Notes: generated by a model from the letters alone, not told the origin. DNA of 64,000 bases from Candidatus Nitrotoga fabula (GCF_905221025.1 NZ_CAJNBL010000002.1:54602-118601); one strand, 5' to 3'. Numbered from the stretch's first letter, positions 28,495 through 43,303 are shown. Translations and numbers: made by a program.

Positions 28495-29310
28495 TCAGCG
28501 ACCTCCCAGAAGTCGTTGCAGGAAACTTTTCTTTTCAACGGTAGTGAACCGGATCGGTAAATTTTCTTCTCCCATGAAGCGTCCGACTACATCCCGGTAA
28601 GCTTCTGCAACATTGCTTTTTTCCAGATGGATAGCCGGGGTGCCTGCATTGGATGCCTGGAGTACTGATTCCGATTCTGGAATCACGCCAATCAGTGGAA
28701 TGCGCAGGATTTCCTGAATATCCGTAAGAGACAGCATTTCACCAGCTTCAACCCGCTTTGGATCATAACGGGTAATCAAAAGATGCTCTTTTACCGGATC
28801 CAAGCCATCCACAGCCCGCTTGGATTTGGCTGCGAGTATTCCGAGGATACGGTCGGAATCCCGTACCGAGGAGACCTCCGGATTGGTTACGATGAGGGCT
28901 TCATCTGCAAAATACATTGCGGTAAATGCGCCTGATTCAATGCCTGCAGGGGAATCGCATACAATAAAATCAAAGGTTTCTTTTAATTCGTTGAGAATTC
29001 TTTCAACACCATCCAGGCTGAGCGCATCCTTGTCCCGTGTCTGGGATGCAGGGAGTATGTACAGGTTGTCGCAGTTCTTGTCCTTAATGAGGGCCTGCTT
29101 CAGGGATATTTCATTGTTTATGACATTGATGATGTCATAAACTACGCGCCGCTCGCAGCCCATGATGAGATCCAGGTTACGCAGACCTACGTCAAAATCA
29201 ATAACCACGGTCCTGTTTCCCCTTAAAGCCAAGCCGCTGGAAAAACTGGCACTGGTTGTGGTTTTCCCTACCCCACCTTTTCCTGATGTCACTACAATAA
29301 CTTTAGCCAC
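28495..29310 (-). CDS. minD: Septum site-determining ATPase MinD
   Basis: A 271-residue ParA/MinD ATPase that binds the membrane in its ATP form and recruits MinC. The deviant Walker A motif GKGGVGKT is at about residues 10-17, the switch motif [17 protein letters not shown] follows, and a C-terminal amphipathic helix ([11 protein letters not shown]) is the membrane-targeting sequence. GTG 29310 is chosen (residue V-AKVIVV) with AGGGG 7 nt upstream; this matches the usual N-terminus. Confidence 0.96.
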   Translation of the reverse strand: MAKVIVVTSGKGGVGKTTTSASFSSGLALRGNRTVVIDFDVGLRNLDLIMGCERRVVYDIINVINNEISLKQALIKDKNCDNLYILPASQTRDKDALSLDGVERILNELKETFDFIVCDSPAGIESGAFTAMYFADEALIVTNPEVSSVRDSDRILGILAAKSKRAVDGLDPVKEHLLITRYDPKRVEAGEMLSLTDIQEILRIPLIGVIPESESVLQASNAGTPAIHLEKSNVAEAYRDVVGRFMGEENLPIRFTTVEKKSFLQRLLGGR

Positions 29311-29379
29311 GGTTCTACCCCTGAACAAGATCTGTGTATTTTACCTATAAATTTAAATTACAAAATGCAGAAATTTCCT

Positions 29380-30264
29380 TTAATCCTGCAAAGGCCGGAT
29401 GACCAGATTGGGACCATCCAGAAATGCCTGCACAGGTTTTCCACGCAGATTTTCGGGAATACCGTTCTCGAACACCTTGAAGCAACCTGCAATGGAGATC
29501 AGCTCCGCTTCCAGGAGGCTTGTAAAGATGCGTGCCTTTTCATTTCCATTGGCTCCAGCAATGGCACGGCCACGAAGTGGAGCATAGATGTGGATATCTC
29601 CGTCTGCAATCAGCTCTGACCCTGCATTTACCGCGGCAAGAACCACCAGGCTTGCACCTTTTGCATAAATTCGCTGACCGGTGCGAACCGGTTTGTCGAT
29701 GAGCATGGAGGTACTCGAAACAGAACCAGGCTCAAAAACCGGTTGTGCCGGCCCTGTACTCTGCCCGGGAAAATGGCTGTTTCCAGATTGCGTTTCTTCC
29801 TCTTTTTTATCGGCTACGATTTTTTTATCAGCCACGGGTTTCTCTGCCGCAGACTTTGAATGGCCTTCCTTGCGTGGTTCAGACTCCTGAGCAGGATTTT
29901 CATTCGAGGCAATGGGCAAGGGTGCAGGCTTGACGGTGGACCGAAAGGCAGGATCAGTAAACAGCCCAAGGCCAGATCGGGCTGCAGCTGAACGCTGTTT
30001 GTCCGAGCCCCCGATTACCCCCGATGCACGCATGCCATGATCCAGCATGAATGATAGAAGATCTGAAAAATCAGGGGTCGCCTCGCAAGTTGCGATAGCA
30101 GATAAATCAAGAACCACCGGAGAGTTTGAGAAAAAACCCTGCGTTTTTCGGTAGCGCTCATCCAGTTCCTGTTTTAGTTGCGCCATATCGGTTGTATTGA
30201 TATGAAGCACAAATACGGAAAGATTTGCAGTTTTAAGTTTGAATGCCGGTTCTACACGTGCCAT
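29380..30264 (-). CDS. minC: Septum site-determining protein MinC
   Basis: A 294-residue FtsZ-assembly inhibitor. The N-terminal domain (about 1-105) and a long charged, Lys/Glu-rich linker (about 120-180) precede the C-terminal beta-helix domain (about 185-290: IDKPVRTGQRIYAKGASLVVL, GSELIADGDIHIYAPLRGRA), which binds MinD. The linker is longer than in E. coli (231 residues total there). It is the first gene of minCDE, 69 nt before minD. Confidence 0.94.
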   Translation of the reverse strand: MARVEPAFKLKTANLSVFVLHINTTDMAQLKQELDERYRKTQGFFSNSPVVLDLSAIATCEATPDFSDLLSFMLDHGMRASGVIGGSDKQRSAAARSGLGLFTDPAFRSTVKPAPLPIASNENPAQESEPRKEGHSKSAAEKPVADKKIVADKKEEETQSGNSHFPGQSTGPAQPVFEPGSVSSTSMLIDKPVRTGQRIYAKGASLVVLAAVNAGSELIADGDIHIYAPLRGRAIAGANGNEKARIFTSLLEAELISIAGCFKVFENGIPENLRGKPVQAFLDGPNLVIRPLQD

Positions 30265-30770
30265 TTTTATGTTTTAAAAATATGTTGCAGGGAAGGATTA
30301 ATGGTGGCTCGAAGCATCCAGCTTCCCTGTCCCCGGTTTCACGGGCAAGCCTGAGGTTTGGCATTTTGATTCCCGGGCTGGTTGAGCCAACCATGACAAT
30401 ACATTTAGTAATGGTAACATGATCAGCATTCAGATTCAGACGCGCCTGTTCCACACATTCTGGAGAAATGGCAGAAACGAATCATTCAGGATTCCCATTA
30501 AAAATTTTTAGATATTATACCTAAATAATCAATATAATAAAACAATTAATTAACCTAAATTATCATTCAATTGCAAGCCGCTCCGATACAGGCGGCAATT
30601 GCTTGGCAATTGATTTTTTAATTGTTAAAAATGGTAATATTACATGTTTAATTGCCATGGCAGCACCTGCGATGGCATTCACAAGCGCAATTTATGAGTT
30701 GTATTGCAGGAAATTATTTCTAGTAACCTATATCATTCATTGTTTTAAGTTTAACCCGTAAGGAGAGAGA
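30265..30770. other. AT-rich gap between minC and the methyltransferase gene
   Basis: The 506-nt region holds the minC promoter and that of the methyltransferase gene. A terminator-like hairpin is noted separately. No convincing gene is seen; the minus-strand frame at 30233-30454 overlaps minC and has no ribosome-binding site. Confidence 0.45.
30596..30619 (+). terminator. Orphan terminator-like hairpin
   Basis: CAATTGC (30596-30602) and GCAATTG (30606-30612) form a perfect 7-bp stem with a 3-nt loop, followed by ATTTTTT. No plus-strand gene precedes it, so it would end a short leader or small RNA, or be a chance AT-rich palindrome. Confidence 0.45.
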
Positions 30771-31562
30771 GTGGAAAAGATCGAAAGAGATGCTGCTAAA
30801 GAATACTGGGAAAATCAGGCGAAAACCCATAAAGGCTCTTTTTTAGCATCATGGAGCGATCAGTTCATGATCGAGCTGGAAATAGAAGCCATCAGCGAAC
30901 ATATCTCGGCTGGGGATCATGTTCTGGATGTTGGATGCGCGAATGGATATTCTGCATTCCAGCAACTGGAGCGACACAGGGATGTAGGCTCCATTACCGG
31001 AGTGGATTTTGCTGAAAACATGATTAAGCAGGCCAACCTGCTGAAGAAAGCGCAGTGGCTTAAGGATGATATCGTAAATTTCCAGGTCGGTGACATAAAT
31101 GAACTGCCATTTCCGGATGATAAATTCGATGTCGTTTATGCCACACGGGTAATCACGCTGATGCCTACCTGGGAAGATCAGAAAATCGCCATGAACGAGT
31201 GTCTGAGGGTTGCCAAGCCGGGAGGCAAAGTGATTTTCTCCGAGCCTTTTCTGGAGCCGTTCAATTTGCTGAATGCAATGAGACAGCTCAAGGATATGCC
31301 TCCCCTGATCGAGCATGATTCCAACCGTTTTCTGAAAAAAGATCAGCTGAATGAATTTCTTGATGAAAAGAAAGTACTGTCCTACAAGATGAACGAGTTC
31401 TCGTCCATTTATTACCTGGGCTCGCGCTTCTTGAGGGAACTGGTAACCGATCCATCTGCATACCCGGGTTTCAACCCGATTAACCGGATTTTCTTTGACA
31501 TAGAGAAAGATTTTTCGGGTGGAGGCTTTGGCATTCAGCAAGCTTATATTATTACCAAATAA
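30771..31562 (+). CDS. SAM-dependent class I methyltransferase
   Basis: A 263-residue Rossmann-fold methyltransferase. Motif I is [13 protein letters not shown] (about residues 47-59), followed by GVDFAENMI and [18 protein letters not shown], typical of UbiE/Methyltransf_11 proteins. The acceptor is unknown: the C-terminal half ([20 protein letters not shown]) is not diagnostic. The GTG at 30771 has a strong AAGGAGAGAGA just upstream. It precedes fumC by 19 nt, so the pair is probably an operon. Confidence 0.8.
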   Translation: MEKIERDAAKEYWENQAKTHKGSFLASWSDQFMIELEIEAISEHISAGDHVLDVGCANGYSAFQQLERHRDVGSITGVDFAENMIKQANLLKKAQWLKDDIVNFQVGDINELPFPDDKFDVVYATRVITLMPTWEDQKIAMNECLRVAKPGGKVIFSEPFLEPFNLLNAMRQLKDMPPLIEHDSNRFLKKDQLNEFLDEKKVLSYKMNEFSSIYYLGSRFLRELVTDPSAYPGFNPINRIFFDIEKDFSGGGFGIQQAYIITK

Positions 31563-31581
31563 TAAACTGAAAAATAGCGGT

Positions 31582-32964
31582 ATGACCCAAACCAGAACAG
31601 AGTATGACACTTTTGGCCCTATCGAGGTTGCAGCAGATCGCCTTTGGGGTGCGCAGACGCAGCGTTCTCTAGAATATTTCCACATTTCGACCGAGCGTAT
31701 GCCTGAGGAAATCATTCTTGCCCTGGCCATGGTCAAGCGGGCATGCGCATCGGTCAATCGTGACCTGGGTTTATTAGACCCAGCCAAGGCGAAAGCCATT
31801 GTGGAGGCGGCAGATGAGATTCTTGCCGGCCGGAACGGACATGAATTTCCCCTTTCTGTCTGGCAAACGGGTTCTGGTACGCAGACCAACATGAATCTGA
31901 ACGAGGTACTCGCGAACCGTGCTTCGGAATTGCTCGGGGGAAAATGGGGTAAGGATAGGCTGGTTCATCCTAATGACGAGGTGAATCTCGGCCAGTCGTC
32001 CAATGACATCTTTCCGACTGCCATGCATGTCGCAGCCAGCCTCGGCATCGCGCAGGCGCTGCTTCCCGCATTAGGTAAATTGCGCCAGTCTCTGGAGGAA
32101 AAGTGCCGCGTTTTTCATGACATTGTCAAAATTGGCCGTACACACCTGCAGGATGCAACCCCACTGACCTTGGGTCAGGAATTTTCTGCCTATGTGGCTC
32201 AGCTGGAATATGCTGAATCCCTGATCCAGACTTCCCTGCCCTCTCTGTGTGAACTTGCAGTCGGAGGCACTGCAGTTGGCACCGGACTCAACACACATGC
32301 AGAATTCGGGGAGCGTGTTGCCAAAGATCTGGCTCGCAGCACCGGCCTGCCTTTCCGGAGCGCCAGCAACAAATTCGCGGCACTGGCTGCGCATGATGCC
32401 CTTGTGGCTGCCCATGGTATGCTCAAAACACTTGCCGCCGTCCTGATGAAAATTGCGAACGACATACGCTGGATGGCGTCGGGGCCGCGTTCTGGCCTTG
32501 GAGAAATCAGCATTCCGGAAAATGAGCCGGGAAGTTCGATCATGCCGGGAAAGGTCAATCCTACCCAGTGCGAAGCATTAACCATGCTTTGCTGCCAGGT
32601 TTTTGGCAATGATGTTGCCATCAACATGGGCGGGGCTGCCGGAAATTTTGAACTCAATGTTTACAAACCGCTCATTGCCCACAATTTCCTGCAAAGTGTT
32701 CGGCTGCTCGCAGATGGGATGACCAGTATTGAGGAACACTGCATACGCGGCATCCAGGCCAACCATGAGCGTATCGCGGAACTGGTGGAGCGTTCCCTGA
32801 TGCTGGTAACTGCCCTGACCCCGCATATCGGTTACGACAAGGCAGCCAAAATTGCCAAGCAAGCCCACCGGGACGGCAGCACACTCAAGCAGACAGCATT
32901 GCTGCTTGGTTATGTCACTGAAGAAGAATTTGATCGTTGGGTACAACCAGCGAACATGACCTGA
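31582..32964 (+). CDS. fumC: Fumarate hydratase class II
   Basis: The 460-residue iron-independent fumarase interconverts fumarate and malate in the TCA cycle. The superfamily signature [16 protein letters not shown] lies near residue 315, with [12 protein letters not shown] and [17 protein letters not shown] also seen. I placed the start at ATG 31582 ([16 protein letters not shown]), since the upstream frame overlaps the methyltransferase gene. Full length for the family. Confidence 0.96.
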   Translation: MTQTRTEYDTFGPIEVAADRLWGAQTQRSLEYFHISTERMPEEIILALAMVKRACASVNRDLGLLDPAKAKAIVEAADEILAGRNGHEFPLSVWQTGSGTQTNMNLNEVLANRASELLGGKWGKDRLVHPNDEVNLGQSSNDIFPTAMHVAASLGIAQALLPALGKLRQSLEEKCRVFHDIVKIGRTHLQDATPLTLGQEFSAYVAQLEYAESLIQTSLPSLCELAVGGTAVGTGLNTHAEFGERVAKDLARSTGLPFRSASNKFAALAAHDALVAAHGMLKTLAAVLMKIANDIRWMASGPRSGLGEISIPENEPGSSIMPGKVNPTQCEALTMLCCQVFGNDVAINMGGAAGNFELNVYKPLIAHNFLQSVRLLADGMTSIEEHCIRGIQANHERIAELVERSLMLVTALTPHIGYDKAAKIAKQAHRDGSTLKQTALLLGYVTEEEFDRWVQPANMT

Positions 32965-33035
32965 CTTACCCGGCGCACTTTCCCGCGGCTATATTCTGCA
33001 TACCGGGTGCAGTTCAGCCGGGTCCTTCCGGATAG

Positions 33036-33623
33036 CTATTCTTCTACCAGATGTGAGTCGGGATACAGCACACTGGTAAATCCGAACTGGCTCAGGTCGC
33101 GCATGCGCATAGGATAAAGTATTCCGTCCAGATGATCGCACTCATGTTGTACTACGCGAGCATGAAAACCGCTTACAGTACGGTCTGTCCAGGTTCCAGA
33201 CTCATTCTGACCGCGATAATGAATGGATCGGAAACGCGGCACCAATCCACGTAACCCCGGGACACTCAGGCACCCTTCCCAGCCATCTTCCATATTTTCA
33301 CGGTCTGATATGGCCGCATTTGAACCGTGCAAATTGTACGGTTTTCCCGATGCTGTCAGGGGTGTGATCACCGGATTGATCAATACGGTCTCCGGAACGA
33401 CTTCGGCATCCGGATAGCGCGGGTTGAATCTTCCGCCAAAAATAACCACGCGCAAATGAACGCCTATCTGCGGGGCAGCCAGTCCGGCACCATTCAGGGA
33501 TTTCATGGTGTCTCTCATGTCGAGCAACAGTGTGTGCAGTTCCGGAGTATCAAAGTCGGTAACCTCTTCCGCACGACGCAGCAGGCGTGCATCACCCATA
33601 CGCAACACTTGTCTAATCGTCAT
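33036..33623 (-). CDS. def: Peptide deformylase
   Basis: The 195-residue metalloenzyme removes the formyl group from nascent N-terminal methionine. All three motifs are present: [10 protein letters not shown] (about residues 44-53), EGCLSVPG (metal-binding Cys) and QHECDHLDG (HExxH). The start ATG 33623 overlaps the 3' end of the upstream phosphorylase gene by 11 nt, which suggests translational coupling. A longer open frame exists but lies within that gene. Confidence 0.95.
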   Translation of the reverse strand: MTIRQVLRMGDARLLRRAEEVTDFDTPELHTLLLDMRDTMKSLNGAGLAAPQIGVHLRVVIFGGRFNPRYPDAEVVPETVLINPVITPLTASGKPYNLHGSNAAISDRENMEDGWEGCLSVPGLRGLVPRFRSIHYRGQNESGTWTDRTVSGFHARVVQHECDHLDGILYPMRMRDLSQFGFTSVLYPDSHLVEE

Positions 33624-34359
33624 CTGCTTCCACCAGGCATTCAAGAATGGAACGCACATGGACCATGGCCGTTTGCGCCACACCAGGAATGGATTCCAGG
33701 GATACCCGGTTGCGGCTGCTCTTCCGTCCTGCTGCGTGGTTCAGCACAACTGCAATCGTGGCATAGCTCAATCCAAGTTCCTTGGCCAGAGAAGTTTCCG
33801 GCATACCGGTCATTCCGGCCATGTCTGCGCCATCCCGTTCCATGCGGTTGACTTCAGCTATGGTATCAAGACGGGGGCCCTGCGTTGCGGCATATACTCC
33901 TCCATCCAGGCAGGGTATATTGGCACATTTGCTGGCATTCAGGATTTTCTGGCGCAATTCCTGAGAATACGGCTCAGTAAAATCGATGTTGGTAACCGGA
34001 CAGTCGCACCCATCAAAGATAGTGAAAGCACGACCATAGGTATAGTCAATAATCTGGTCCGGCACGATCAGCATGCCCGGTTCAAAATCGGGTCTGATTC
34101 CTGCAACTGCAGCCACAGCAATTACTTTTTTTGCACCCTGCTCTCTTAGCGCCCACAGGTTGGCACGATAATTCACCATATGGGGTGGGATAGTATGTCC
34201 ATAGCCATGGCGGGCAATAAACATGACTTCATGCTGGCGCAGACGACCAAAGATAATTGTCCCGGAAGGTTCCCCATAGGGAGTCCGCATCACCTGCCGA
34301 TGCATGATTTCCAGATTGGACAGTTTCGTCAGTCCTGTACCTCCGATAATCGCTAACAT
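33613..34359 (-). CDS. mtiP: S-methyl-5'-thioinosine phosphorylase (MTAP/PNP family)
   Basis: A 248-residue nucleoside phosphorylase. The start [10 protein letters not shown] and [35 protein letters not shown] and [18 protein letters not shown] are MTAP-family motifs. The base-site segment is LNHAAG, with Asn where 6-oxopurine-specific enzymes have it, unlike the Asp of adenine-specific MTAP. Hypoxanthine release therefore fits best, and a hypoxanthine phosphoribosyltransferase gene lies just upstream. It overlaps def by 11 nt. Confidence 0.82.
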   Translation of the reverse strand: MLAIIGGTGLTKLSNLEIMHRQVMRTPYGEPSGTIIFGRLRQHEVMFIARHGYGHTIPPHMVNYRANLWALREQGAKKVIAVAAVAGIRPDFEPGMLIVPDQIIDYTYGRAFTIFDGCDCPVTNIDFTEPYSQELRQKILNASKCANIPCLDGGVYAATQGPRLDTIAEVNRMERDGADMAGMTGMPETSLAKELGLSYATIAVVLNHAAGRKSSRNRVSLESIPGVAQTAMVHVRSILECLVEADDD

Positions 34360-34519
34360 TCCTGTATCTTCACCTTATGAAAATCCGATGGTTCACCTGT
34401 CGCCCAATCTCATCCCTTGCGGAGATCACCAAAATTGTGATGGTCATATAAAAATATGCTTATATATCAATATAATATTGGAAAACATAAAGTTATTTGT
34501 TAATAATATGAGTTTGTGC

Positions 34520-35068
34520 TTATTTTTCCCTTAATGCATATACAGCAGGAAGATTTCGCCACTTGCCTTGTATATCCATGCCAAAACCGAATACAAAACG
34601 GCACGGCAATTCCACCCCAAAAAAATCGGCATGAACAGGCCTGATTTTCTTCGTCTGCTTGACTGCAAACACCGCACTGTAAAACCTGCTTGCCCCGAGA
34701 GCCATTACACGCTGCCGGATCGCGGCCAGAGTTTCACCCTCGTCGAGGAGATCATCCAGCACCAGCACGATACGGCCTGACACATTTTCGCGTGGCTCAA
34801 CCTTCCAGTTCAAACTTCCCCCTTCCTGGCTGTTGCCATAGCGCGATACGTGGATATAATCAAAATCCAGGGGGAAGGTAAGCTGGGGCAGTAACTGCCC
34901 GGTAAAAACCACTGCACCCCCCATTACTGACAATACCAGCGGGCAGGTTCCCGTTAATGCGGCATTCAATTTGCATGCAATATTGGCAACGGCCGTCTGT
35001 ACCTGTTCAGCAGGGATCAGGATCTCTGCCTGATCCAGAATGCTTTTGGCCTGCAGATCAGAATTCAT
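34520..35068 (-). CDS. hpt: Hypoxanthine-guanine phosphoribosyltransferase
   Basis: A 182-residue purine-salvage enzyme converting hypoxanthine or guanine plus PRPP to IMP or GMP. The PRPP-binding loop is [14 protein letters not shown] (about residues 100-113), and [12 protein letters not shown] is the flexible-loop region. The ATG at 35068 overlaps the galU 3' end by 11 nt. A 160-nt gap separates it from mtiP on the same strand. Confidence 0.88.
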   Translation of the reverse strand: MNSDLQAKSILDQAEILIPAEQVQTAVANIACKLNAALTGTCPLVLSVMGGAVVFTGQLLPQLTFPLDFDYIHVSRYGNSQEGGSLNWKVEPRENVSGRIVLVLDDLLDEGETLAAIRQRVMALGASRFYSAVFAVKQTKKIRPVHADFFGVELPCRFVFGFGMDIQGKWRNLPAVYALREK

Positions 35069-35939
35069 TTTTGCCGCATAGCTCTTTGAGATAAGCGGCA
35101 AACTCCTCTCTAGTGTCCGAATGCTTCAGGCCAAATGCGATGCTCGCCTTAAGGTATCCAAGCTTGGAACCGCAATCATAACGAGTGCCGTTAAACCGAT
35201 ATGCCAGAACTTTTTCATTCTGGATCAAGGCTGAAATACCATCCGTTAATTGAATTTCCCCGCCTGCCCCGGTCTGTAATTGCGACAAATGATCAAAAAT
35301 ACCTGGCGTCAGGATGTAGCGCCCCACGACAGCCAAAGTGGAAGGGGCATCTGACGGTCTTGGTTTTTCAATAATGGCGTGTACCTGCTCCACATTTTGT
35401 TCCAGAACGCTGCTGCTTACTATGCCATAATTCCCTGTCTGCATGAGAGGAACATCCTGCACACCGAGGATGGAGCACGGATGGCGCTGATACACTTCTA
35501 CCATTTGCTTTATCGTGGAAATATCCCCTGCGATCAGGTCATCGGCCAGAATTACTGCAAACGGTTCATTGTTCACGACAGGTTGTGCGCAAAGTACAGC
35601 ATGGCCTAATCCAAGTGCTTCTGACTGGCGGATGTAAATGCAGTTCACATTCTTGGGGATAACATCCTGGACGGCACGCAATAACTCGGTCTTCCCGCGT
35701 GCGTAAAGCTCGGCTTCAATTTCATAGGCTGTGTCAAAATGATCCTCAATTGCACGCTTGTTGCGGCCTGTGATGAAAACCAGGTCGGTAATGCCTGCTG
35801 CGACTGCTTCTTCCACGGCATACTGGATTAATGGCTTATCCACTACAGGCATCATTTCTTTCGGGCTGGCCTTGGTTGCAGGTAGAAAACGGCTTCCCAG
35901 CCCGGCTACCGGAAACACGGCTTTAGTGATCTTATTCAT
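35058..35939 (-). CDS. galU: UTP-glucose-1-phosphate uridylyltransferase
   Basis: The 293-residue enzyme makes UDP-glucose from UTP and glucose 1-phosphate for envelope polysaccharides. The nucleotidyltransferase motif is [21 protein letters not shown] (about residues 8-28), with [22 protein letters not shown] and [11 protein letters not shown] also present. ATG 35939 gives the usual N-terminus. It lies 62 nt downstream of ligA in the same direction. Confidence 0.95.
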   Translation of the reverse strand: MNKITKAVFPVAGLGSRFLPATKASPKEMMPVVDKPLIQYAVEEAVAAGITDLVFITGRNKRAIEDHFDTAYEIEAELYARGKTELLRAVQDVIPKNVNCIYIRQSEALGLGHAVLCAQPVVNNEPFAVILADDLIAGDISTIKQMVEVYQRHPCSILGVQDVPLMQTGNYGIVSSSVLEQNVEQVHAIIEKPRPSDAPSTLAVVGRYILTPGIFDHLSQLQTGAGGEIQLTDGISALIQNEKVLAYRFNGTRYDCGSKLGYLKASIAFGLKHSDTREEFAAYLKELCGKNEF

Positions 35940-36001
35940 ATTTTCTCGATAATTATTAGGCTCTGTGTGGCAAGGAAACGGTCCCAAACAACGAAGGGTG
36001 A

Positions 36002-39240
<3,239 letters not shown>

Positions 39241-39546
39241 AGGGAGAATGATATGGCAGGTTAATTATTTGGCTAAGCAGCATAGTTTTTCCTATTTGAA
39301 TTCAATTATCGCAAGAGAGCCGGGAAATGGCAAAAGACACGATTTGTTGCGATGCCACTTATTTATAAAGATGCCACTTATAAATGAGACCGATGGCATT
39401 CCCGTTCGGACGTAACCGTGACAGACAGCAAATAGTTTAAAATTTCTGCAATAACCACCAATATTGCCTAACCGTTGCATGGCAATACTGTGCCAGCAAT
39501 TCAAATATTTATATATATAGCAGCTTTCGTGAATAAATATAACGAT
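39241..39546. other. Gap between zipA and tmk
   Basis: The 306-nt AT-rich gap carries the zipA promoter and the short tandem repeat listed separately. No gene is seen. Confidence 0.4.
39351..39388. repeat. 19-bp imperfect tandem repeat
   Basis: A 19-nt unit beginning GATGCCACTTAT occurs at 39351-39369 and again at 39370-39388 with differences only at its 3' end. It lies upstream of zipA and looks like a slippage duplication. Confidence 0.65.
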
Positions 39547-40164
39547 TTATTTTAGCAATAAGGATTGAATTGCCTGGCCCAGATCTTTTTTAATTTCCTC
39601 TGGTGTTCGGGAAGCGTCAATCAGCACTATGCGTTCTGGATATTTTCTGCAGCGAGACAGGTAGGCTTCCCTCACCTTCTCGAAAAACCCCCTTTTTTCC
39701 TGTTCGAATCGATCCAGGGTAACATTTGCGGACAGTCGATGACGCGCAACATCAACCGGAAGATCGAATAAGAGCGTCAGATCCGGCTGAAAACGACCGT
39801 GTACCCAGCTTTCAAGCTGTTCCATCTTCGGCAGAGAGATTCCTCTGCCCCCGCTTTGATAGGCATAACTGGCATCACTGAAGCGATCGGAAATCACCCA
39901 GGTGCCCTGTTGCAGGGCTGGTTTGATCACTTGCTCGATATGCTCAAAGCGGGTGGCAAACATTAATAATGTCTCGGTTTCGGCCAGCATCGGCTGACTG
40001 AGTAATATTTCCCTGATGCGTTCCCCCAGCGGGGTGCCGCCCGGTTCACGCGTTACCAGCACGTTTTTACCCTGATCGCGCAGACTGTCGGCAAACCAGC
40101 CTAGATGGGTACTTTTTCCTGCACCATCGATACCTTCAAAGCTGATAAATTTTGCCTTATTCAT
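39547..40164 (-). CDS. tmk: Thymidylate kinase
   Basis: The 205-residue kinase phosphorylates dTMP to dTDP. The P-loop GIDGAGKST is at about residues 11-19, the DR(F/Y/H) motif is [13 protein letters not shown] and the lid region follows. The EamA gene ends directly before the tmk ATG, so the two are co-transcribed. No defects are seen. Confidence 0.95.
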   Translation of the reverse strand: MNKAKFISFEGIDGAGKSTHLGWFADSLRDQGKNVLVTREPGGTPLGERIREILLSQPMLAETETLLMFATRFEHIEQVIKPALQQGTWVISDRFSDASYAYQSGGRGISLPKMEQLESWVHGRFQPDLTLLFDLPVDVARHRLSANVTLDRFEQEKRGFFEKVREAYLSRCRKYPERIVLIDASRTPEEIKKDLGQAIQSLLLK

Positions 40165-41079
40165 TTATTTATTCTCCCAGGCTGACTTTATTTTGTTTGT
40201 GGATGAATGATGATGTATTTTGCCAGACAGCAAGCTGGCAGAAACAATCAATCCGGCACCGATGATTTCCCTTGAGCCGATTTCTTCCCCTGCCAGCAGG
40301 TAGGCAGATACAGCTGCAAAAACCAGCTCAGACAGAAACAGGACAATCGCCTGATTGGCAGGCAGGTGAGTCAGACCGTACTGCACCGAATAGGTAATGA
40401 CGCATATCGCCAGCCCGACCGCCAGCAACCACCCCCATGCATCCGTCGGAATGTTCTGCAAACCGGTCATGAAGCTGTCTTGATATCCTGCCAGCACGGC
40501 AGTGAACAATGCCGTGCCAAACCAGGCGCTCACCACTTTGAAATTCAGGCTCAGATGCTGGATGCGACGCACCATGACATTCATCAGGGCAAAACTCATG
40601 CCCGCAGAAAGGCCGATCCATTCCGCAAGATTCTGCGGCAGCGGCAATCCATGACGCGCATCCCACAGAATTACGAACGCCCCGGAAAGGGAAAGCAAAA
40701 TAATTGCATAGCCGAATGAATTCAATTTTTCCCGCAGCAGCCAATATGAAAAAAACAACGTCCATAGGGGAGCGAGATAGAATAGCAGCATGACGCGCAT
40801 TATTTCGCCTTCCAGCGTTGCAAGCACATAGCCCAGATTGGTCCATCCTGCACTTGCCAGCAAGACTATGCTCTGCCACCCGGCATGCCTCAATTCGCGC
40901 CATATCGGCCCCATGAAGAACAGGCCCAGTAACATTGCCACGCAATAAGTGATCAGCGTGGACAAAATACCGCCTACCCCCATCCCATGCAACAAACGAT
41001 AGGGATACCACATCACCCCCCAAACCAGAGCGCCGCTAAGCAGGCCTGCAACCGATAAAATTTTTTGTTTTGATGACAC
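40165..41079 (-). CDS. EamA/DMT-family inner-membrane transporter
   Basis: A 304-residue protein with about ten transmembrane helices arranged as two EamA repeats: one half starting AGLLSGALVWGVMWYPYRLL and the second from about residue 160. The C-terminal half ends with LPANQAIVLFLSELVFAAVSAYLLAGE, a characteristic EamA stretch. Such carriers export metabolites or amino acids; the substrate is unknown. The start is GTG 41079. It is immediately upstream of tmk. Confidence 0.85.
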   Translation of the reverse strand: MSSKQKILSVAGLLSGALVWGVMWYPYRLLHGMGVGGILSTLITYCVAMLLGLFFMGPIWRELRHAGWQSIVLLASAGWTNLGYVLATLEGEIMRVMLLFYLAPLWTLFFSYWLLREKLNSFGYAIILLSLSGAFVILWDARHGLPLPQNLAEWIGLSAGMSFALMNVMVRRIQHLSLNFKVVSAWFGTALFTAVLAGYQDSFMTGLQNIPTDAWGWLLAVGLAICVITYSVQYGLTHLPANQAIVLFLSELVFAAVSAYLLAGEEIGSREIIGAGLIVSASLLSGKIHHHSSTNKIKSAWENK

Positions 41080-41125
41080 CTGTTACGCCTTTATAATTGC
41101 ACCCAGCCAGTTTATTCAACCAATC

Positions 41126-42316
41126 ATGAATCCTGATCTCGACCGACTGCAACCCTACCCTTTTCAGAAGCTTGCTGCACTGTTCGGCTCCGTTACCCCT
41201 GATCCGACTTACCGTGCAATCAGTCTGCACATCGGGGAACCCAAGCATGAAACCCCGCAGTTTATCCGTGATGCGCTCAGCGCAAATCTGACTGGGCTTT
41301 CAAATTATCCCACAACTACCGGTAGCGATAGTCTGCGTAACAGCATGACCAGTTGGTTGCAGGAACGTTACAACCTTCCTCCGCTGGATCCAAAATCGCA
41401 AGTGTTGCCAGTAAATGGCAGCCGCGAAGCGCTGTTTGCTTTTGCACAGGCTGTAGTTGATCGCAAGCGCGTCAATCCAGTCGTAGTTTGTCCTAATCCG
41501 TTCTACCAGATCTACGAAGGAGCCGCTCTGCTGGCTGGCGCCACGCCCTATTTTCTCAATACGCTGCCTGGAGATAATTTCGGGCTGAACCCCGATCAGC
41601 TGCCGAAGCAGGTTTGGGAGCGTGCGCAGCTTATTTACGTCTGCTCTCCCGGAAACCCCACCGGACGCGTTCTGGGACTGAAAGAATGGAAAGAATTGTT
41701 CGATCTGGCCGATCAATATAACCTGGTCATTGCTGCCGATGAATGCTATTCCGAAATATATTTCGATACGCCACCAATGGGCGCGCTCCAGGCAGCAAAA
41801 GAACTGGGACGCAGCGATTTTCGCAATCTGGTTTCATTTTTCAGCCTGTCGAAACGCTCCAATGTACCCGGGATGCGTTCCGGGTTTGTTGCTGGCGACG
41901 CCAGAATACTCGAGAAATTCACGCTGTATCGCACCTATCACGGCTGTGCCATGAATCCCGCGGTACAGGCTGCCAGTATTGCCGCCTGGCAGGATGAAGC
42001 ACATGTTGCCGAAAATCGCCGCATGTATGCGGAAAAGTTTTTGCAAGTGAGTGGAATATTAAACCCCGTATTGCCGGTAACTCTCCCGGATGCCGGTTTC
42101 TATCTGTGGCTGCGGGTGCCTGTGCCGGATAAGGTTTTCGCGCAAGGACTGCATCAGGATTATAATGTCGCCGTACTGCCCGGCAGTTTTCTGGCGCGTG
42201 ATTCAAACGGAACCAATCCTGGTGAATACCATGTTCGTATCGCCTTGGTTGCAGAACTGGGTGAAACGATAGAAGCTGCGCACCGCATTGCCGAATTTAC
42301 CCGCAAATTAACTTAG
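41126..42316 (+). CDS. dapC: N-succinyldiaminopimelate aminotransferase
   Basis: A 396-residue PLP-dependent class I aminotransferase of lysine/diaminopimelate synthesis. PLP-site motifs include [34 protein letters not shown] and the Schiff-base lysine in [15 protein letters not shown] (near residue 238). The dapC identity, rather than another aminotransferase, rests on the N-terminus [13 protein letters not shown] and on dapD 7 nt downstream. The ATG at 41126 has a weak ribosome-binding site. Confidence 0.92.
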   Translation: MNPDLDRLQPYPFQKLAALFGSVTPDPTYRAISLHIGEPKHETPQFIRDALSANLTGLSNYPTTTGSDSLRNSMTSWLQERYNLPPLDPKSQVLPVNGSREALFAFAQAVVDRKRVNPVVVCPNPFYQIYEGAALLAGATPYFLNTLPGDNFGLNPDQLPKQVWERAQLIYVCSPGNPTGRVLGLKEWKELFDLADQYNLVIAADECYSEIYFDTPPMGALQAAKELGRSDFRNLVSFFSLSKRSNVPGMRSGFVAGDARILEKFTLYRTYHGCAMNPAVQAASIAAWQDEAHVAENRRMYAEKFLQVSGILNPVLPVTLPDAGFYLWLRVPVPDKVFAQGLHQDYNVAVLPGSFLARDSNGTNPGEYHVRIALVAELGETIEAAHRIAEFTRKLT

Positions 42317-42323
42317 GAAAATC

Positions 42324-43145
42324 ATGGAACAACTGCAACAGATCATTGAAACCTCCTTTGAACACCGTGCCGAAATTACGCCACGCAATGCAGACGCCAA
42401 ACTGAAAGATGCCGTGGATACCGTGATCGGTCATCTTGACCAGGGCACGTTGCGGGTGGCTGAAAAAAAGGATGGCCAGTGGGTTACGCACCAATGGTTG
42501 AAAAAGGCCGTGCTGCTGTCTTTCCGTCTGGAGGACAATTTTTTCATCAAAGGAGGATTTACCAATTATTACGACAAGGTTGCTTCCAAATTTGCCGATT
42601 ACAACTCGCGTGATTTTCGCGATGGCGGGTTCCGCGTTGTGCCCCCGGCTGCGGCCCGCAAGGGGGCATTCATCGCCAAAAACGTTGTTCTGATGCCTTC
42701 TTACGTCAACATTGGCGCGTACGTGGATGAAGGCACCATGGTTGACACCTGGGCTACCGTAGGATCCTGCGCCCAGATTGGCAAGAATGTGCACCTGAGC
42801 GGTGGAGTAGGGATTGGCGGGGTACTGGAGCCAGTCCAGGCGAACCCGACCATTATCGAGGATAACTGCTTTATCGGCGCACGTTCAGAAATTGTAGAAG
42901 GCGTAATCGTGGAAGAAGGTGCAGTCATCTCAATGGGGGTATATATCGGTCAAAGCACAAAAATCTACGATCGGGAAACCGGAGAAGTGCATTATGGGCG
43001 CGTACCGGCAGGTTCCGTAGTGGTTTCCGGGAATCTCCCTTCCAAGGATGGTAGCTATAGCCTGTATTGTGCTGTGATCGTAAAAAAGGTAGACGCCAGG
43101 ACGCGGGCCAAAGTGGGGATCAACGAGCTGCTGAGAGGAATCTAG
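42324..43145 (+). CDS. dapD: Tetrahydrodipicolinate N-succinyltransferase
   Basis: A 273-residue trimeric left-handed beta-helix acyltransferase. It adds a succinyl group to tetrahydrodipicolinate in the succinylase branch of lysine synthesis. Hexapeptide repeats run through residues 100-230, with [19 protein letters not shown] and [32 protein letters not shown] diagnostic. AGGAAAATC precedes the ATG. It directly follows dapC. Confidence 0.96.
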   Translation: MEQLQQIIETSFEHRAEITPRNADAKLKDAVDTVIGHLDQGTLRVAEKKDGQWVTHQWLKKAVLLSFRLEDNFFIKGGFTNYYDKVASKFADYNSRDFRDGGFRVVPPAAARKGAFIAKNVVLMPSYVNIGAYVDEGTMVDTWATVGSCAQIGKNVHLSGGVGIGGVLEPVQANPTIIEDNCFIGARSEIVEGVIVEEGAVISMGVYIGQSTKIYDRETGEVHYGRVPAGSVVVSGNLPSKDGSYSLYCAVIVKKVDARTRAKVGINELLRGI

Positions 43146-43303
43146 CCATTCTCCGTAGCAGATCCTGAAAAAAGGAATCGATTCCCTCTTTCATCTCGGA
43201 AAGACGGCAACCCCGGTTTGCTAGATGCAGGAGGGTATCGTCTGTGGCAAAACAGGAAACAGACTGCATAAACCGGTCTCTGTCCTATCAAACATGACAT
43301 CAC

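Noticed and set aside
30233..30454. 73-codon minus-strand frame overlapping the minC start
   Set aside because: Overlaps minC in another frame and lacks a ribosome-binding site.
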